Notes under the pieces: model-generated
Seen by the model: the letters and a program-made list of their open reading frames with translations, nothing else
Told to the model about the DNA's origin: nothing
Databases searched by the model: none
Assembly (NCBI GenBank): GCA_015680685.1
Contig: MNCI01000135.1
Span: 16,301 to 80,300 of the forward strand
DNA: 64,000 bases
Direction: 5' to 3'
DNA from: Gnetum montanum
Lineage: Eukaryota; Streptophyta; Gnetopsida; Gnetales; Gnetaceae
Position numbers and translations under genes: made by a program
Shown here: in pieces, positions 12,150 to 23,630 of the stretch
Layout: every line of letters starts with the position of its first letter
How positions within the stretch are numbered: the stretch's first letter is position 1

Positions 12150-13520
12150 AAATGTTGATTAGCATCGAAGAAACTTTTTAGCATGAGTTGACTTGGTGAG
12201 TATATCTATAGGATTTGCTTCAATTAAAATTTTATTCAAAAAAATCCTTTGCTTTTTAATTTCCTTACGTATATAGTGATATTGTATTTCAATATTAATC
12301 AAAGTTTGAGTGATGCCAAGTTCAATTATTAGCCTTTGGAACCATATAGCTTCTTTGCATGCTAACTTAGTAGCAACATATTCAACTTTAGTGATAGACT
12401 GAGCAACACAAGATTATTTCTAACTTTTCCAAGAAATAGCACCACCAAAAAGATTAAACACATATCCACTAGTAGATTTCCTACAATCAATATCACCACT
12501 CCAATCTACATCAACGAAGCCAAGAAGTCTATTGAAATCATTTTTATACCAAATCCCATAATTGGAAGTACCACGAAAATATCGGAAGACTCGTTACATG
12601 AAAATCTAGTGTTGTTTTCCTGCATTAGACATATACTTGCTAAGTTTTTCAACAATGTAAGCAATATCAAGTCTAGTAGAGACCACTACATACATTAAAC
12701 TACCAATAGCACTAGCATATGAAATTTTAACCATGAGCTCTTTTTCTTCACTTGTCTTTGGGAATTGTTCAACTAATAGTTTAATACCAGTTTCACAGGG
12801 TGTAGTCACAAGCTTGTAATCATGCATACTAAATCTTCTTACAATATTTTCAACATATGTAGATTGTCCAAGCCAAAGATTGTTATTAGCCTTGTCCCTT
12901 TTGATTTCCATGCCCAAAATTTTTTGTATAGCACCAAGATCCTTCATCTCAAATTAAGAAGACAGATGAAGTTTTAACTTCTAAATATCATGTATGTTAT
13001 TACCTGCTATTAACATGTCATTGACATATAGCAGCAAAATAACATATTTGTCACTTGTATTTTTAACATACATACAAGAGTCTTTGACACTTCTAACAAA
13101 GCCAAGATTTATCATGTGATCATTAAATTTCTTATTCCACATCCTTGGTGCTTGTTTGAGCCCATATAGTGATTTTAATAATCAACACACCATTTGCTCT
13201 TTTGCTTTAATTTCATATTGTTCAGGTTGAAGCATATATATTTCTTCCTCAAGATCACCATGGAAGAATGCTATTTTCACATCCATTTGTTCAAGTTCAA
13301 AATCATAAATAGCTATGATAACCAAAAATGATCTTATGGATGTTAATTTTACTACTAGAGAAAAGATTTTATCATAATCAATTCCCTTTCTCTAAGAAAA
13401 TCCTTTAGCTACAAGTTGTGCTTTGTATTGATTCCGAGATTTTATTTTGTACACCCATTTATTTCCAATGGGTTTTCTCTGTGATGGAAGCTCAATTAAT
13501 TTCCAGGTTTTATTTTGGTG
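12150..13520 (-). pseudogene. Copia reverse transcriptase and RNase H
   Basis: On the minus strand RT begins near 13,500 with KYVYKMKSRN and AQLVAKGFS. It continues with FELEQMDVKIAFFHGDLEEE, SLYGLKQAPRMWNKKF and the catalytic box YVNDML (normally YVDDML, so the first Asp is replaced). A clean stretch follows (12,606-12,947): MKDLGAIQKILGMEIKRD, WLGQSTYVENIVRRFSMHD, YASAIGSLMYVVVSTRLDIA. RNase H lies at about 12,170-12,600 with RYFRGTSNYGI, GFVDVDWSGDIDCRKSTSGY and ATKLACKEAIWFQ. The motif set fits the Tork/TNT branch of plant Copia. The YVND change and stops make it inactive. Confidence 0.9.
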
Positions 13521-13553
13521 AATTGATAACATTTCAACATCCATTATCTATTT

Positions 13554-13960
13554 TCACTTTGCATTTTTCATAGATAAACATGCCTCATCATATGTTGATG
13601 GCTCATTATTTTCAGTAAATAGGACATATTCTTCTAGATGTGAGGGTAATTTTCTTATACATGTTAAACATCTTAACAACTCATCTTCACTAAAAGTAGT
13701 TTCTCCCTCTTCATGTTGGTCCTTCTCGTTTACCATGCTATCACCATCTTGTTCGCTAAGGGCAGGATGACCCTCAAAAATTTCATTATTAATTTCAACA
13801 AGCGCATACATAGGAGTTACATCATTTGAAGGAGTTTCAGTATTAGAAGATTCCTCCTTCATAGATCCACATTTTTCTCTAAAGATAACATCTTGACTAT
13901 AAATAACTCTTTTGGTTTGTGGGTTATACAACTTATAAGCTTTGACACCATGTTTATAGC
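13554..13960 (-). pseudogene. Copia integrase C-terminus and acidic linker
   Basis: A minus-strand open stretch starts with YNPQTKRVIYSQDVIFRE, the conserved end of Copia integrase (YDP-T-KVV-SRDVIF-E). An acidic, Ser/Glu-rich spacer of roughly 80 residues follows, ending in YDEACLSMKN, the usual entrance to RT. About 125 codons are uninterrupted. Confidence 0.85.
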
Positions 13961-13969
13961 CAAGAAAAA

Positions 13970-14520
13970 TACATTTGACAAACTTAGAGTCTAATTTGGA
14001 CCTATCATATTTTTGAACCTATACATAGGCTTCACAACCAAAAGTCTTCAAATAATTCAAATTAATAGATCTACAACACCGAACTTCTTCTGGAATTTTT
14101 TTGCCAAGTGCTAATGAAGGAGATATATTGATAAGATAACCTGCAGTTGTTACTACTTCACCCCAAAAATGCTTGTCAAGATCATATTCACTAAGCATAC
14201 ATCTAGCACATTTCATTAATGTTCCATTGAAGCACTCTACTACTTCATTTTCTTAGGAGTCCTTGGAATAGTCTTTGCCTTTGAATGTCATGTTCTTTAC
14301 AAAAAGCACTAAATTCATTTGAGCAAAACTCACCACCATTGTCAATTCTTAGAATTTTGATTTTCTTTCTTAAAGAATTCTCAAAAAGAACTTTGGATTC
14401 TATGAATTTTTGAAATACTTCAAACTTATGTTTTAACAAATAGATCCAACTATTTCTAGAATAATCATCAATAGAAGAAACATAATACATGCTACCTACA
14501 AGAGAACTTATTTTAATATC
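13970..14520 (-). pseudogene. Copia integrase catalytic core
   Basis: Minus-strand frames encode YYVSSIDDYSRNSWIYLLKH (first catalytic Asp region), KILRIDNGGEFCSNEF (second Asp, D-N-G-G-E-F) and, in another segment, LDKHFWGEVVTTAGYLIN and LKTFGCEAYV. A frameshift and stops near 14,220-14,245 split the core. It would have inserted the Copia cDNA. Confidence 0.88.
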
Positions 14521-14554
14521 TTTAACTAGTTCACATACATCACTATGTATTAGT

Positions 14555-14730
14555 TCTAATATCTAAAGAGATTTAGCATTACTTCTTTGAAAAATGTAAC
14601 GCCTTTGTTTACCATGTAGACAATGATGACAAAAATCCAAGGAATCTTTCGAAAGCTTAAATTTACCTTGCTTGTAAAGTTTCTTAAGTCCTTTTTCATG
14701 AAGATGTCCTATTCTTTTATGCCACAAATC
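14555..14730 (-). pseudogene. Copia GAG-pre-integrase domain
   Basis: Minus strand reads LWHKRIGHLHEKGLKKLYKQ followed by DSLDFCHHCLHGKQ. This is the HHCC zinc-binding module at the N terminus of Copia integrase (H...H...CxxC all visible). Confidence 0.88.
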
Positions 14731-15003
14731 AATACTTAAATTTAAATCAATAACTACTAATGCACTTAATTTCTACTTTAATGTCTTAGCCTCTAATTTA
14801 TACAACTTGTTTATTTTAATCCTAGAAGCCAAAACAAATGAACCATGCAGTATTGCACATTTTCCAGTTCCAAACATAACAGTTAATCCTGCATCATCCA
14901 ATTCACTTACTCAAAAAAAATTTAGTAAGTGTTGGAACATTACATACACTGGGAATCGATTTAACTACTCCATTTTTAAACTAAATCTTTACCTTTCTAT
15001 AAC

Positions 15004-15320
15004 CTATAACTTTGCATAAACCATCATTACCCAATCTAACCATTTCAAGATTAAATGATGTATACTCACTGAACTAATCAACATGTGGAGCGTAGTGATG
15101 AGATGCACCCAGTCCACATACCATGAATATGAATCAGCATTATCAGAAGATGAGACAACATACAAATCTCCTTCTTGAGTAGGAGGGGCTTGATCACTTT
15201 TTGACACATTACTCTCTTTCCCCTTTTTTGGAGGGGTTTTATAGTCTTTCTTTATATGACTAACTTTACCCCAATTCCAACATGTAGGTGGCTTCTTTAC
15301 AAATTTTTGAGCCTTATTCT
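15004..15320 (-). pseudogene. Copia gag zinc knuckle and protease start
   Basis: Minus strand encodes KKPPTCWNWGKVSHIKKDY, a CCHC knuckle in which the second and last Cys are replaced by Trp and Tyr. A KTPPKKGKES-type basic linker follows, then WYVDWVHL in place of the protease W-(L/V)-D-S-G-A-S, so the catalytic D-S-G is broken. The rest of gag would lie in and beyond the N gap. Confidence 0.7.
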
Positions 15321-15406
15321 TAAATTAAAGCCTCTTAACAAACTTTGGCTTTACATTATTTTTGATAAATAATACATCATTTTAAGGATTAGAACTTTTT
15401 CTTCTT

Positions 15407-15652
15407 NNNNNNNNNNNNNNNNNNNNNNNNNNNNNNNNNNNNNNNNNNNNNNNNNNNNNNNNNNNNNNNNNNNNNNNNNNNNNNNNNNNNNNNNNNNNNN
15501 NNNNNNNNNNNNNNNNNNNNNNNNNNNNNNNNNNNNNNNNNNNNNNNNNNNNNNNNNNNNNNNNNNNNNNNNNNNNNNNNNNNNNNNNNNNNNNNNNNNN
15601 NNNNNNNNNNNNNNNNNNNNNNNNNNNNNNNNNNNNNNNNNNNNNNNNNNNN
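15407..15652. other. Assembly gap (246 N)
   Basis: Run of N at the gag / 5' LTR junction of the antisense Copia element. The primer site should lie inside it. The real size is unknown. Confidence 0.99.
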
Positions 15653-15653
15653 T

Positions 15654-16048
15654 CGCTTGCACCAATATTATATTAAATTTAAAAGAAATTTTAGAAAATA
15701 AAAAAGACACATAGCTACCCTAGGAAAAACCTTCAAGGTGAAAAACCTAGCAAAGAATTTGCTCTTGGACTATTAGTAGCATAGCTTCAGAATATTGAAG
15801 CTCAAGGAAAATTTACAAAGGAAGGGAGATGATTCTCAAGCTTATGCTTTGAAAAATGTGGTTTGGATGCTCCCTTTGAGCTCCTTATATATTATCACAA
15901 AACCAAAAATTAAAAGAAGGGATAAGGTAGTTTATTTTGGTGGGGATAGGTACAAGACCAATTATAACATAGAAACAAATAAAAATAGAATAGGGTAGGG
16001 TAGAAATATTAGAGAAATAAAGGTATATATTCCTTCATCCACCTCACA
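15654..16048 (-). repeat. 5' LTR of the antisense Copia element
   Basis: About 395 bp homologous to 11,681-12,073. Its inner end is cut by or abuts the gap; its outer end CACCTCACA is intact. Confidence 0.8.
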
Positions 16049-17159
16049 TTGAAGGTACAGAAGCATTAAGCATCATGCTGTAATGAACAAGGATACTTAT
16101 AGGCTCTTCATTACAACATCATCATCCTCATCTTCATCTATCATAGAGGAGAAGGACAGAGTGAAGTAAAAATGGGCAAATCACAATGGGGCAAAAATGA
16201 GAGCAAAGGTGAGCAAGTTTGAGCAAAATGGTTACATCGACATCATGCAATGGATGCCACATGTGGCCATGCTGGACCGTCTCATGGCAACCTTCTCCTA
16301 TAACCTCGACACCTGCAATAATGTCGTAATTATTCATCAAGATGAACTCTTCTATGTATGGACACTGCAACAACACCACCACCACAACTACAATAATTAT
16401 AAGTTGATAGCACCCATGACCATGGACTATAACCTAAACACATGCTTGGGATGCCATTGGAAATGAGGGAGCTACTTTCAAACATAGTGTCACCATTACC
16501 ATCTGCAAATCCATCATGACGACACCATTTCTATACTAGTTACATGCCACTACATTGATGATGGAGATAGAAATTAGGTTGTAAATAAGTGGTTGCTACT
16601 CTGCTAAGGCACACAACATCAATGAGGCATGTTAAAATCACAACACATTGTAGTTGTTAGTTGGTAGTTTGGATGGCCATGTTATCATCTGTAGTTACCA
16701 TTTTCACCAACACTCGTGATTTTTAAATGTTATTATGGTTTTATATTTCATGCATTCATACCAAGGTTTTGATATTAAATTATTATAAGATGACAAAAAA
16801 TAACCATATAATAAAACAATGATGAAAGAAGAATAAAATAAAATAATTGAATTTGGTAAATGAAGTTCAAATTGAAGGGAACATTTTTCTAGTCTATATG
16901 TAATCAACCATAGTTTGGCTATCTTGCATTTATATTCAAGTGACCTAGAATTAAAGAAGGCACCTAGAGTTAGAGCCATCTCTACTTAAAAAGCTTGTTT
17001 CACCATCTTGATCATGTTGAGCATAAACTATATCTTCCCCATAGGAAGATTTATCATAAGGGTTAATGTGCCAAAATTGGTGATCTCATATTAAGGATAA
17101 TGACTCAAGAATATTATGAAAAATAAAATAAAATATTTATAAGTTAGTTATTAAACAAG
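16049..17159. other. Unassigned sequence between Copia and repeat X2
   Basis: Short open frames occur on both strands around 16,130-16,470 (a His/Asn-rich stretch), with no recognisable domain. It may be the left part of repeat unit X2 interrupted by the Copia element, but no convincing alignment to 6,316-7,880 was found by eye. Confidence 0.3.
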
Positions 17160-18474
17160 ACACTTGCCAACTATGGCTTAAATTTCTCATAACTTCTTAT
17201 GGAAGTTATAACTTCTTAGGGTGGTAATGAATTAATCCCCTAGATATTTGTAACATCCCTTACCTTCTCATGATGATTGTAACTATCCTAAGGCCTCTAT
17301 AAAAAAAGGCTTCAAAGGTAGAATTTGAAGGAATGGATTATGGGTAGAAGATACTTGCAAGAATATTGAAGATTATAAAAGCATGGATTGCTATTGTAAA
17401 AGCATGGAATGCTAAAGACATCAATTCAGCTGCTTTGTTTTAATCTTGTAAGTTCTTTTCTTCCCATTTTGTCTTAGTTACTTAGCTAATGGTCTAGATA
17501 ATATTGTGTGTGGCATTTAATTTTGGAATTTTTTAGATTATTATTATAGCTATGTTTTTGTGCAATATTATATTTTCATTAGGTTTGCCATATAAGAGCT
17601 TATGTTTTCTTAGAAAAGCAACTTGACCAATTTAATAGTAATGTCTTATTGAAATTTCCTATTTGAGACAAGAGGATCTAGAAAATCTTTGATACTTTGA
17701 CTTGCTTGAAATAGCTTCATTTTTTAAAAGTTTATTGCCTTGAATTTTAATCTTGAAATTGTCAAATTTTTCTGCTAATTCTATTGTTTGCAATTCTTGA
17801 ACACTATTAACTAGCTAAACAAAAGCTTGTACTTGCTATTTACAAAGCAATTGGAAAATATAATAAGATTATCTTTTACAAAATTGCTTATTAGGCTCAG
17901 AAGGGTCTAGACAATTCATAATATTTAGATTGATATTATGAAGTGTTTCATCATGTTCAATTTATCTTGCCTAAATTTTTAAGATTCACACAAATTTGCC
18001 TTCTTTTCTTTTCTCTTTCTAAATCCTTTGAATCTAGCTCTACTTCTAGTTTTCTTGTGGAATTTTGTCTCTAGGGGAAATTAGGAGTAGATTGGTAGAA
18101 TTATGCTCAAGTATTTTTGTGAAATTTTATGTGTTTTAAGTAGCGTACTATAAGGACTATATAGACTAAGTAATTTGATAAAATAGGAATCTTTAATAAC
18201 TCATAGTATTTGACAAAGCTAGCTGAATTTCTTTTACAATAGCCAATTACATTTTCATACACAAAGCCAAGCATTTCAACATTTACAACAAAAACTACAC
18301 ATTCATGCTTAGTTTGCTCTATAACCACTGAGTTTATTTGGAGGTATCTAAGCATTGGTGTTGCCAGAAGAATAGCAAGCACCTAAACCTTGTTTGAAGG
18401 AACACCTTTGTTTCCCATGACCCCAAGTCACAAGACTAGAGGCCTATGTTGGTGGTCCCAAACAATTGCCAACA
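17160..18474 (+). repeat. Second copy of LTR-like repeat X (X2)
   Basis: Homologous in the same orientation to about 7,880-9,182. Shared blocks include GGCTTAAATTTCTCATAACTT, GTAAGTTCTTTTCTTCC, TAAGAGCTTATGTT, GTTTGAAGGAACACC and the terminal GGTCCCAAAC...CAACA. It carries a TATA-like box CTCTATAAAAAA near 17,298. It ends at CAACA (18,474), followed by TTTAT, which also occurs at 10,365-10,369. Family unknown; LTR by structure. Confidence 0.65.
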
Positions 18475-18479
18475 TTTAT

Positions 18480-20161
18480 ATTTTTCCTTTTCTACTTTTT
18501 ACTTTAATCATTATTTTTATGTTCATTTATTCTAAATTGAAATCTCTAATGTTGTTCCATGGCTACTACAAATTTTGGAAATTGTTGAAAGTAGCTATCA
18601 AGATTATGATTTATTACAAAGGACAACTTTTTCTGTAGAATATGTTCTCTACTAACAATTTATCAATGCTTTGGTGGTATCAAGCACTAAGTTCACGACA
18701 TCCACCCATTCCATCTATCTCATGTGAAGTTCTGCATCATGGGAGAATGAAGGTTCTTTCACATCAAAACTAAAAGTATCATGTGATCTTATTACCTAAA
18801 AACCTAGGAAAGGACCAAGTGAAAATGAAAAAGGATATGACCTCAAGAGGATTTATTGTGTTCTTTTCTCAACTTTTTTCTTAAGTTCTATGGCTCCTCA
18901 TGGATATATCATCACTCCTACTTTTGACCATAAAACAAAGTATGCCTCTATATGATGTGGTTCTCAATAAAAAAGGGGGAATTATAAGCACACACCTTTG
19001 AAGATCTCTTGGAATACAAGCATTGGTTATGGAGCTAGATAAACATGTTAGCCATTCCTAAAAGCATCCTTCTAACTAAGGTCCAAATTTCTTCCTAACT
19101 ACTTTCCTTTTCTCCTTTCTTCTTTTCTTGGAGTGATGATTGTCCTTTGTGGTTTTCATTAACTTATGTTAATAAATAGAGAGGAAAACATCAATGCAAT
19201 GTCACTGTCATTGAATTGGACCTAGTCTAGACTTAAAATAGACTAGTATCAAATCATCTTAATCCCATATTTCACTAAGGATCCAATGAGACCATGATGT
19301 GGATTTTTCCTATATCATTCTCTTTCTACCCTTCTTGCACTCCAATTTATAGTTTGTTTTATCATTTTCATAGCCTTCAAAAAATCGCTTACATGGGTAC
19401 AGTGTTTAACTTGAATAACCATTCATCATCTAGGATGCCTATGGACTCCCTATGGTGAAGTTATGCAAGGGAATATTAGCCATAAGTCTACTTTGTAGAG
19501 GACCCACTTGCATATCTTTTTTTTTCCCTCAAAATAAATCCCATAACCATGGGCCTCATTTCAATCTCAATACGTTTGATAGCCTACATCATCTAGTTTT
19601 ACTCTACATTGGTATAAAGAACATCTTTCAATTACTCATTTCATGTAATTACATTGTTCCAATTCTTCAACCATACCCTCAATTGTGTCACTACCATGTT
19701 TTTTCAACTTTTTGGCTTTCATTTGATCCTTATTTTAAACTCATACTCATTCAAAATTCCTCAATATCTTTAGCTAAAAAATAGCTATGAAAAACTTTGT
19801 TGATGCATCCTTGCCGATGCAATTAGGCTAGTTAACATAGCCTCATCAATGCATCTCCATCAATGTAGCACAAAAATCCTATAAATACGCATCACACTTA
19901 GCTTATTTTTTACATTTTCCTTCAAATGCAAGAGGATTTTTTCCAATTTTTAAGAGCTTAGAACCTTCTAAGATTCAAAACTTGGCAACTACTTATTCTT
20001 TTTCACTAGTTCTTTGATCCTTAAGCTTTTGAAGGTATGCTTTATGTCATAGGATCATTAAACACTAGCTTTTCATGAAAAAAATTTCGAAATGTTTTCT
20101 AAAATCCCATGGATAAGATATTAAAATAATACTAAATTAATAACCATAAGAGTTAATCTTA
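18480..20161. other. Unassigned 3' internal region of element A with an LTR-like piece
   Basis: Mostly AT-rich sequence without domains; an open frame at 19,452-19,784 has no recognisable motif. Around 19,800-19,905 there is a promoter-like piece resembling the U3 of the element A family: repeated CATCAATGCATCTCCATCAATG followed by TATA-like CCTATAAATACGC. It may be an LTR fragment, or an internal promoter for the downstream coiled-coil ORF. Confidence 0.35.
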
Positions 20162-20651
20162 ATAATCAACCTTCATTAAAGCATGAATAAAATAATAATA
20201 CAATAATATCATGCCCCTATAATCACTAAATAAGAACGTAACAATAAATTCCAACTTGTGACTAATAAAATTAACCCCATCAAAACAAAAAATGTATCTA
20301 ACTAAAAAAAGACTATATCTAAATGACTAATCCTAAGTTATTTTTGTGATCACATATGGCACCTAAGTGAGGACCATAGGAAAAGGGGCCATCATAGCCT
20401 AGGAAGATAATCAACCTTCATTAAAGCATGAATAAAATAATAATACAATAATATCATGCCCCTATAATCACTAAATAAGAACGTAACAATAAATTCCAAC
20501 TTGTGACTAATAAAATTAACCCCATCAAAACAAAAAATGTATCTAACTAAAAAAAGACTATATCTAAATGACTAATCCTAAGTTATTTTTGTGATCACAT
20601 ATGGCACCTAAGTGAGGACCATAGGAAAAGGGGCCATCATAGCCTAGGAAG
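20162..20651. repeat. Perfect 245-bp tandem duplication
   Basis: Unit 20,162-20,406 is repeated immediately at 20,407-20,651. I found no mismatch when comparing the two line by line. The unit begins ATAATCAACCTTCATT and ends AGCCTAGGAAG. Its identity contrasts with the heavy decay of the surrounding element. Confidence 0.93.
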
Positions 20652-20859
20652 AAATGACCATAGCGTGGAAGGGAACAAAAACAACAACCACAACAATAAC
20701 CTTAGGAGCAAGTGGATGAGGAAACCCATGCTACCAGGCTCCTACATGAGAAGTCCAAGGTGGAATCTTTTCACCAAATTCCCAAAGCAAAAATGAGACA
20801 ATTTACACAGGGTGAGATCCTAAGACCATAACCCAATCTAGATGGCATGCTCACAAAAT

Positions 20860-23350
20860 CCTACTTGAAAAAGGCCTACAATAAAAAAACTCATAGTTCC
20901 ATCCTTTAGAACTAAGTTTTAGGGCATTCCTAAAGCTTTCACCAAAGGAAGTAAGGACATAACTACAAGGGTCTCCACTATGGTCCATTCTCTCCACTAA
21001 TGGAGAATGGTACATGGGGAAAACATACCTTTTTTGGAACAACTAACAAGGGAATGCAACTATCAAAATCAAGGATATTACCATCTCCTATTGGTTGAAG
21101 CAATAGCAGAGGTTCTCGAATTACCCAACATTGAGGTGAAGTTAGCAAAAATTTCTACTTATGTAGACCTAGAAGCAAAGAAATAATGAGTTCATCAATG
21201 TTATGCAATGAACCCCAAGTACATACCCTAACAAAGGCAAAGCAAGCCTACTTCAAGATCATAGACTACCACCTTAATCGAATGGTAAGGCAAAGTAAGA
21301 TGACTACCTTCTCCACTAGGACATGTATAAATCTAAGCAAAAAATTCTAAAATAACCTGCCTCAACTCATCTTTCTTGAAATAGATAAGTATTCAAAAGA
21401 AAATGAGAAGGGTAGGAAGACACTCCTCTTTCCATGTCTTATCAAAAAAATTTATAAAAAGGAAGGGATAGCCCACTCCTTCAATGATGTGATTTGCAAA
21501 GCTCCTATTGCATCATGGTAGGAGATTATGAAAGATAAAATGTCTATCAAGCTTCAACAAGAGGAGCAACCACCACTACCATCACATACAACATTGAAGA
21601 TGATACCACAAATGCTAGAAAGTGAAAAACATCTAGGAAAACTTAGAAAATAGTAGCTACAACAACAACCCTCCAAAGTTGGTGAAGAATACTTAGATAG
21701 ACCATGAGTCACTGAATGAGATCACAAGGATCATTAGATGGTCAAATGATGAAATGACCTTGTTATTCTCCTCACAAAGAAACTAGGCACCTATTCATTC
21801 CACTCCCAATGCAAGAAAAGTCACTATGTCCATCCTAGGCCTTCTCTATGATGCTAGAATAAGGTGAGCGAGTGATGGTCCTAGTAATGCCAAACAAGGG
21901 CCAATTGATAGTAATAGAGATGATGGTGGACAAAATTGGAGAAGCTCTAACTACTCCTATAGAATCTGTACTTGATGTTCCTACCAAGGTATATGTACAA
22001 GTCTTAATAGGAGCAAGAAGTATAGGGATGAGTGCAACCCAATAAGAGAAAGTTTTGGAGTAACTAGTCAAAGTGGCACATTCAATTCTGGAGATTTTTG
22101 ATCTTCTAAAAAACATGTCTACTACATATTTGCAACTACTAGAGACAAGGAGTAAGCTATTAATAGCAAATATGCAACTCAATAAGGCCACTGTTAGCAA
22201 TCAATAGTTGGTCACTAAGGTTGTATAAATCCAATCCTACTTATCGAATCCTTCCATTATTATCCTAGAGTTCATCAAAGATGAAGCTTACCAATAGCTT
22301 TAGCAAAAATATTAGAAGGCTAAGAAATCCAAGGATATGGAAATCTTTGATGCCTCACTATCAAAGGCAATGATGAATTTCTTGAGCCATGACCTTAAAT
22401 AGGTTCACAAGAAAAATATTATGCTATCCCTAGAAAATCATCAACTACAAAATGGGGAGTAATAGAAGGATCATATGGTTAAATAAATTTTCCAATAGTA
22501 GAAACAACTTGGCAAAGTAAACTTAGATTTTAGGAGGTTGGTTGTAGAGAATAATAATCTCTCAATGAAGCAGGTTCATGCCCTTTGCCAAAAGACTACA
22601 ATTAAGGTGATCGCCTAGAAAAATTAGGTCCTAAAATATGAATAAGTCAAGAATCACTACAAAGACTAGGTGAAGATGCTCAAAGAAATCAATGAAAATG
22701 AGATTAAGCTAGCAAAGGCGAAGGTGAATGAGGCTTTCTAATAACTCCAATAATGAGGTGATGTATGACAACCCATTAATGATGGACTAAACACCTACAA
22801 CCAAGCAAAAATTCACCTAAAAGAGTTGCAGATCAAGGAGATAATCGAGTGTATGAAACTTGCCAACCTCCATTATGTAAAACTGGCAATGCTGATAGCA
22901 AGAAGGCCAAGATCAAAATTAGAAAAGGAAGTAGATAGCTCCTACCTCCTTTATGAGATAGAGCTTAAGTTCCAAAAAGAGATTGAGAAAAAGCTATAAG
23001 TGGTCAATATAAAGCTTAAAATTCTTAGAAGAAAGTTCATAGAAAAAAGATCCATTATTGAGAACATCGCTAGGCGAATCAGTGACTACCAAGAGCTACA
23101 AAACCTTGTCCATACATTCAACTTCTTACATAAATAATTCAAAGCCTAGTTTTTCAACATGAAGAAGATGTTTCCCACACCATCATGCCCATGGGATATC
23201 CTAGTACTAGCTCATCTAAGCGAAGTAGCCTAAGCAATTCATGATCCACAAGGTAAAGAAAAGAAGATGAAGGCACTTCTTCATGCCTTCCAACTTTCAA
23301 CAATAGCAGTAGGGTAACCCAAACCTTCAACAGAGGAGGGATACAATGGA
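20860..23350 (+). pseudogene. 3' coiled-coil ORF of element A (extra ORF in env-like position)
   Basis: Between integrase and 3' LTR, the + strand carries a long decayed reading frame of roughly 800 codons. The first part includes YFKIIDYHLNRMV, then TTFSTRTCINLS, FLEIDKYSKENEKGRKTLLF and PCLIKKIYKKEGIAHSFNDV. The style (a 'lpFPcLIt.i.k..gv' block) resembles the so-called putative plant transposon protein domain found beside Athila-type elements. The second half, about 22,300-23,110, is strongly charged and heptad-like (for example KELQIKEIIECMKLANLHYV, KEVDSSYLLYEIELKFQKEI), implying a long coiled coil. No membrane segment is evident, so an envelope role is not supported. Many stops; function unknown. 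Confidence 0.6.
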
Positions 23351-23620
23351 GGATCTTCTATGTCACAATAGCCTCTACCTCCAAGCACAATATAAATATT
23401 TTATTCTATCTCCATCCTTCCAGCAAGCACTTACCAATTTTCTATCGAAGTATCCAAGTTCTTTGTGCATTACATCAATTTTCTATCCATGTAAATTATA
23501 AGTGAAAATAATGCTCAAGAGTTTTTTTAATTATAGTTAGTCAATTAGTTCCATATGTTTCCATAATTTTTAAGAAACTTGATTTTATTTTGTTTACTCA
23601 AGGAAGAGTTTTTAGTCAAT

Positions 23621-23630
23621 TGTGGGGGTA
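23621..23630 (+). other. Polypurine tract of element A
   Basis: TGTGGGGGTA directly before the 3' LTR start. The related element at 53,754-53,763 has CATGGGGGTA in the same place, so the priming site for second-strand synthesis is conserved in this family. Confidence 0.75.

Larger units (their letters stand above)
11681..16048 (-). mobile_element. Ty1/Copia element, antisense, nested in element A
   Basis: LTRs at 11,681-12,073 (3' LTR on the - strand) and about 15,654-16,048 (5' LTR) with a complete Copia-type order between them on the minus strand: zinc knuckle, protease region, GAG-pre-integrase, integrase, RT, RNase H. The polypurine tract (AAGAAGAAGAA on the - strand, complement of about 12,074-12,087) abuts the 3' LTR start TGTGAGGTGG. 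The order integrase before RT is diagnostic for Copia. Most of gag is missing; the space is partly a 246-base gap of N. Flanking five bases differ (CCAAT and TTGAA), so no target duplication is seen. Confidence 0.88.

Noticed and set aside
15351-15710. 119-codon open frame on the minus strand
   Set aside because: It spans the 246-N gap; only the ends are real sequence and show no domain.
11676-16053. Target-site duplication for the antisense Copia element
   Set aside because: Flanking pentamers are CCAAT and TTGAA. No shifted match of at least 4 bp was found at the LTR borders.
20860-23350. Envelope glycoprotein gene in element A
   Set aside because: No signal peptide or membrane segment could be seen in the decayed frame. 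The coiled coil alone does not support an envelope function.
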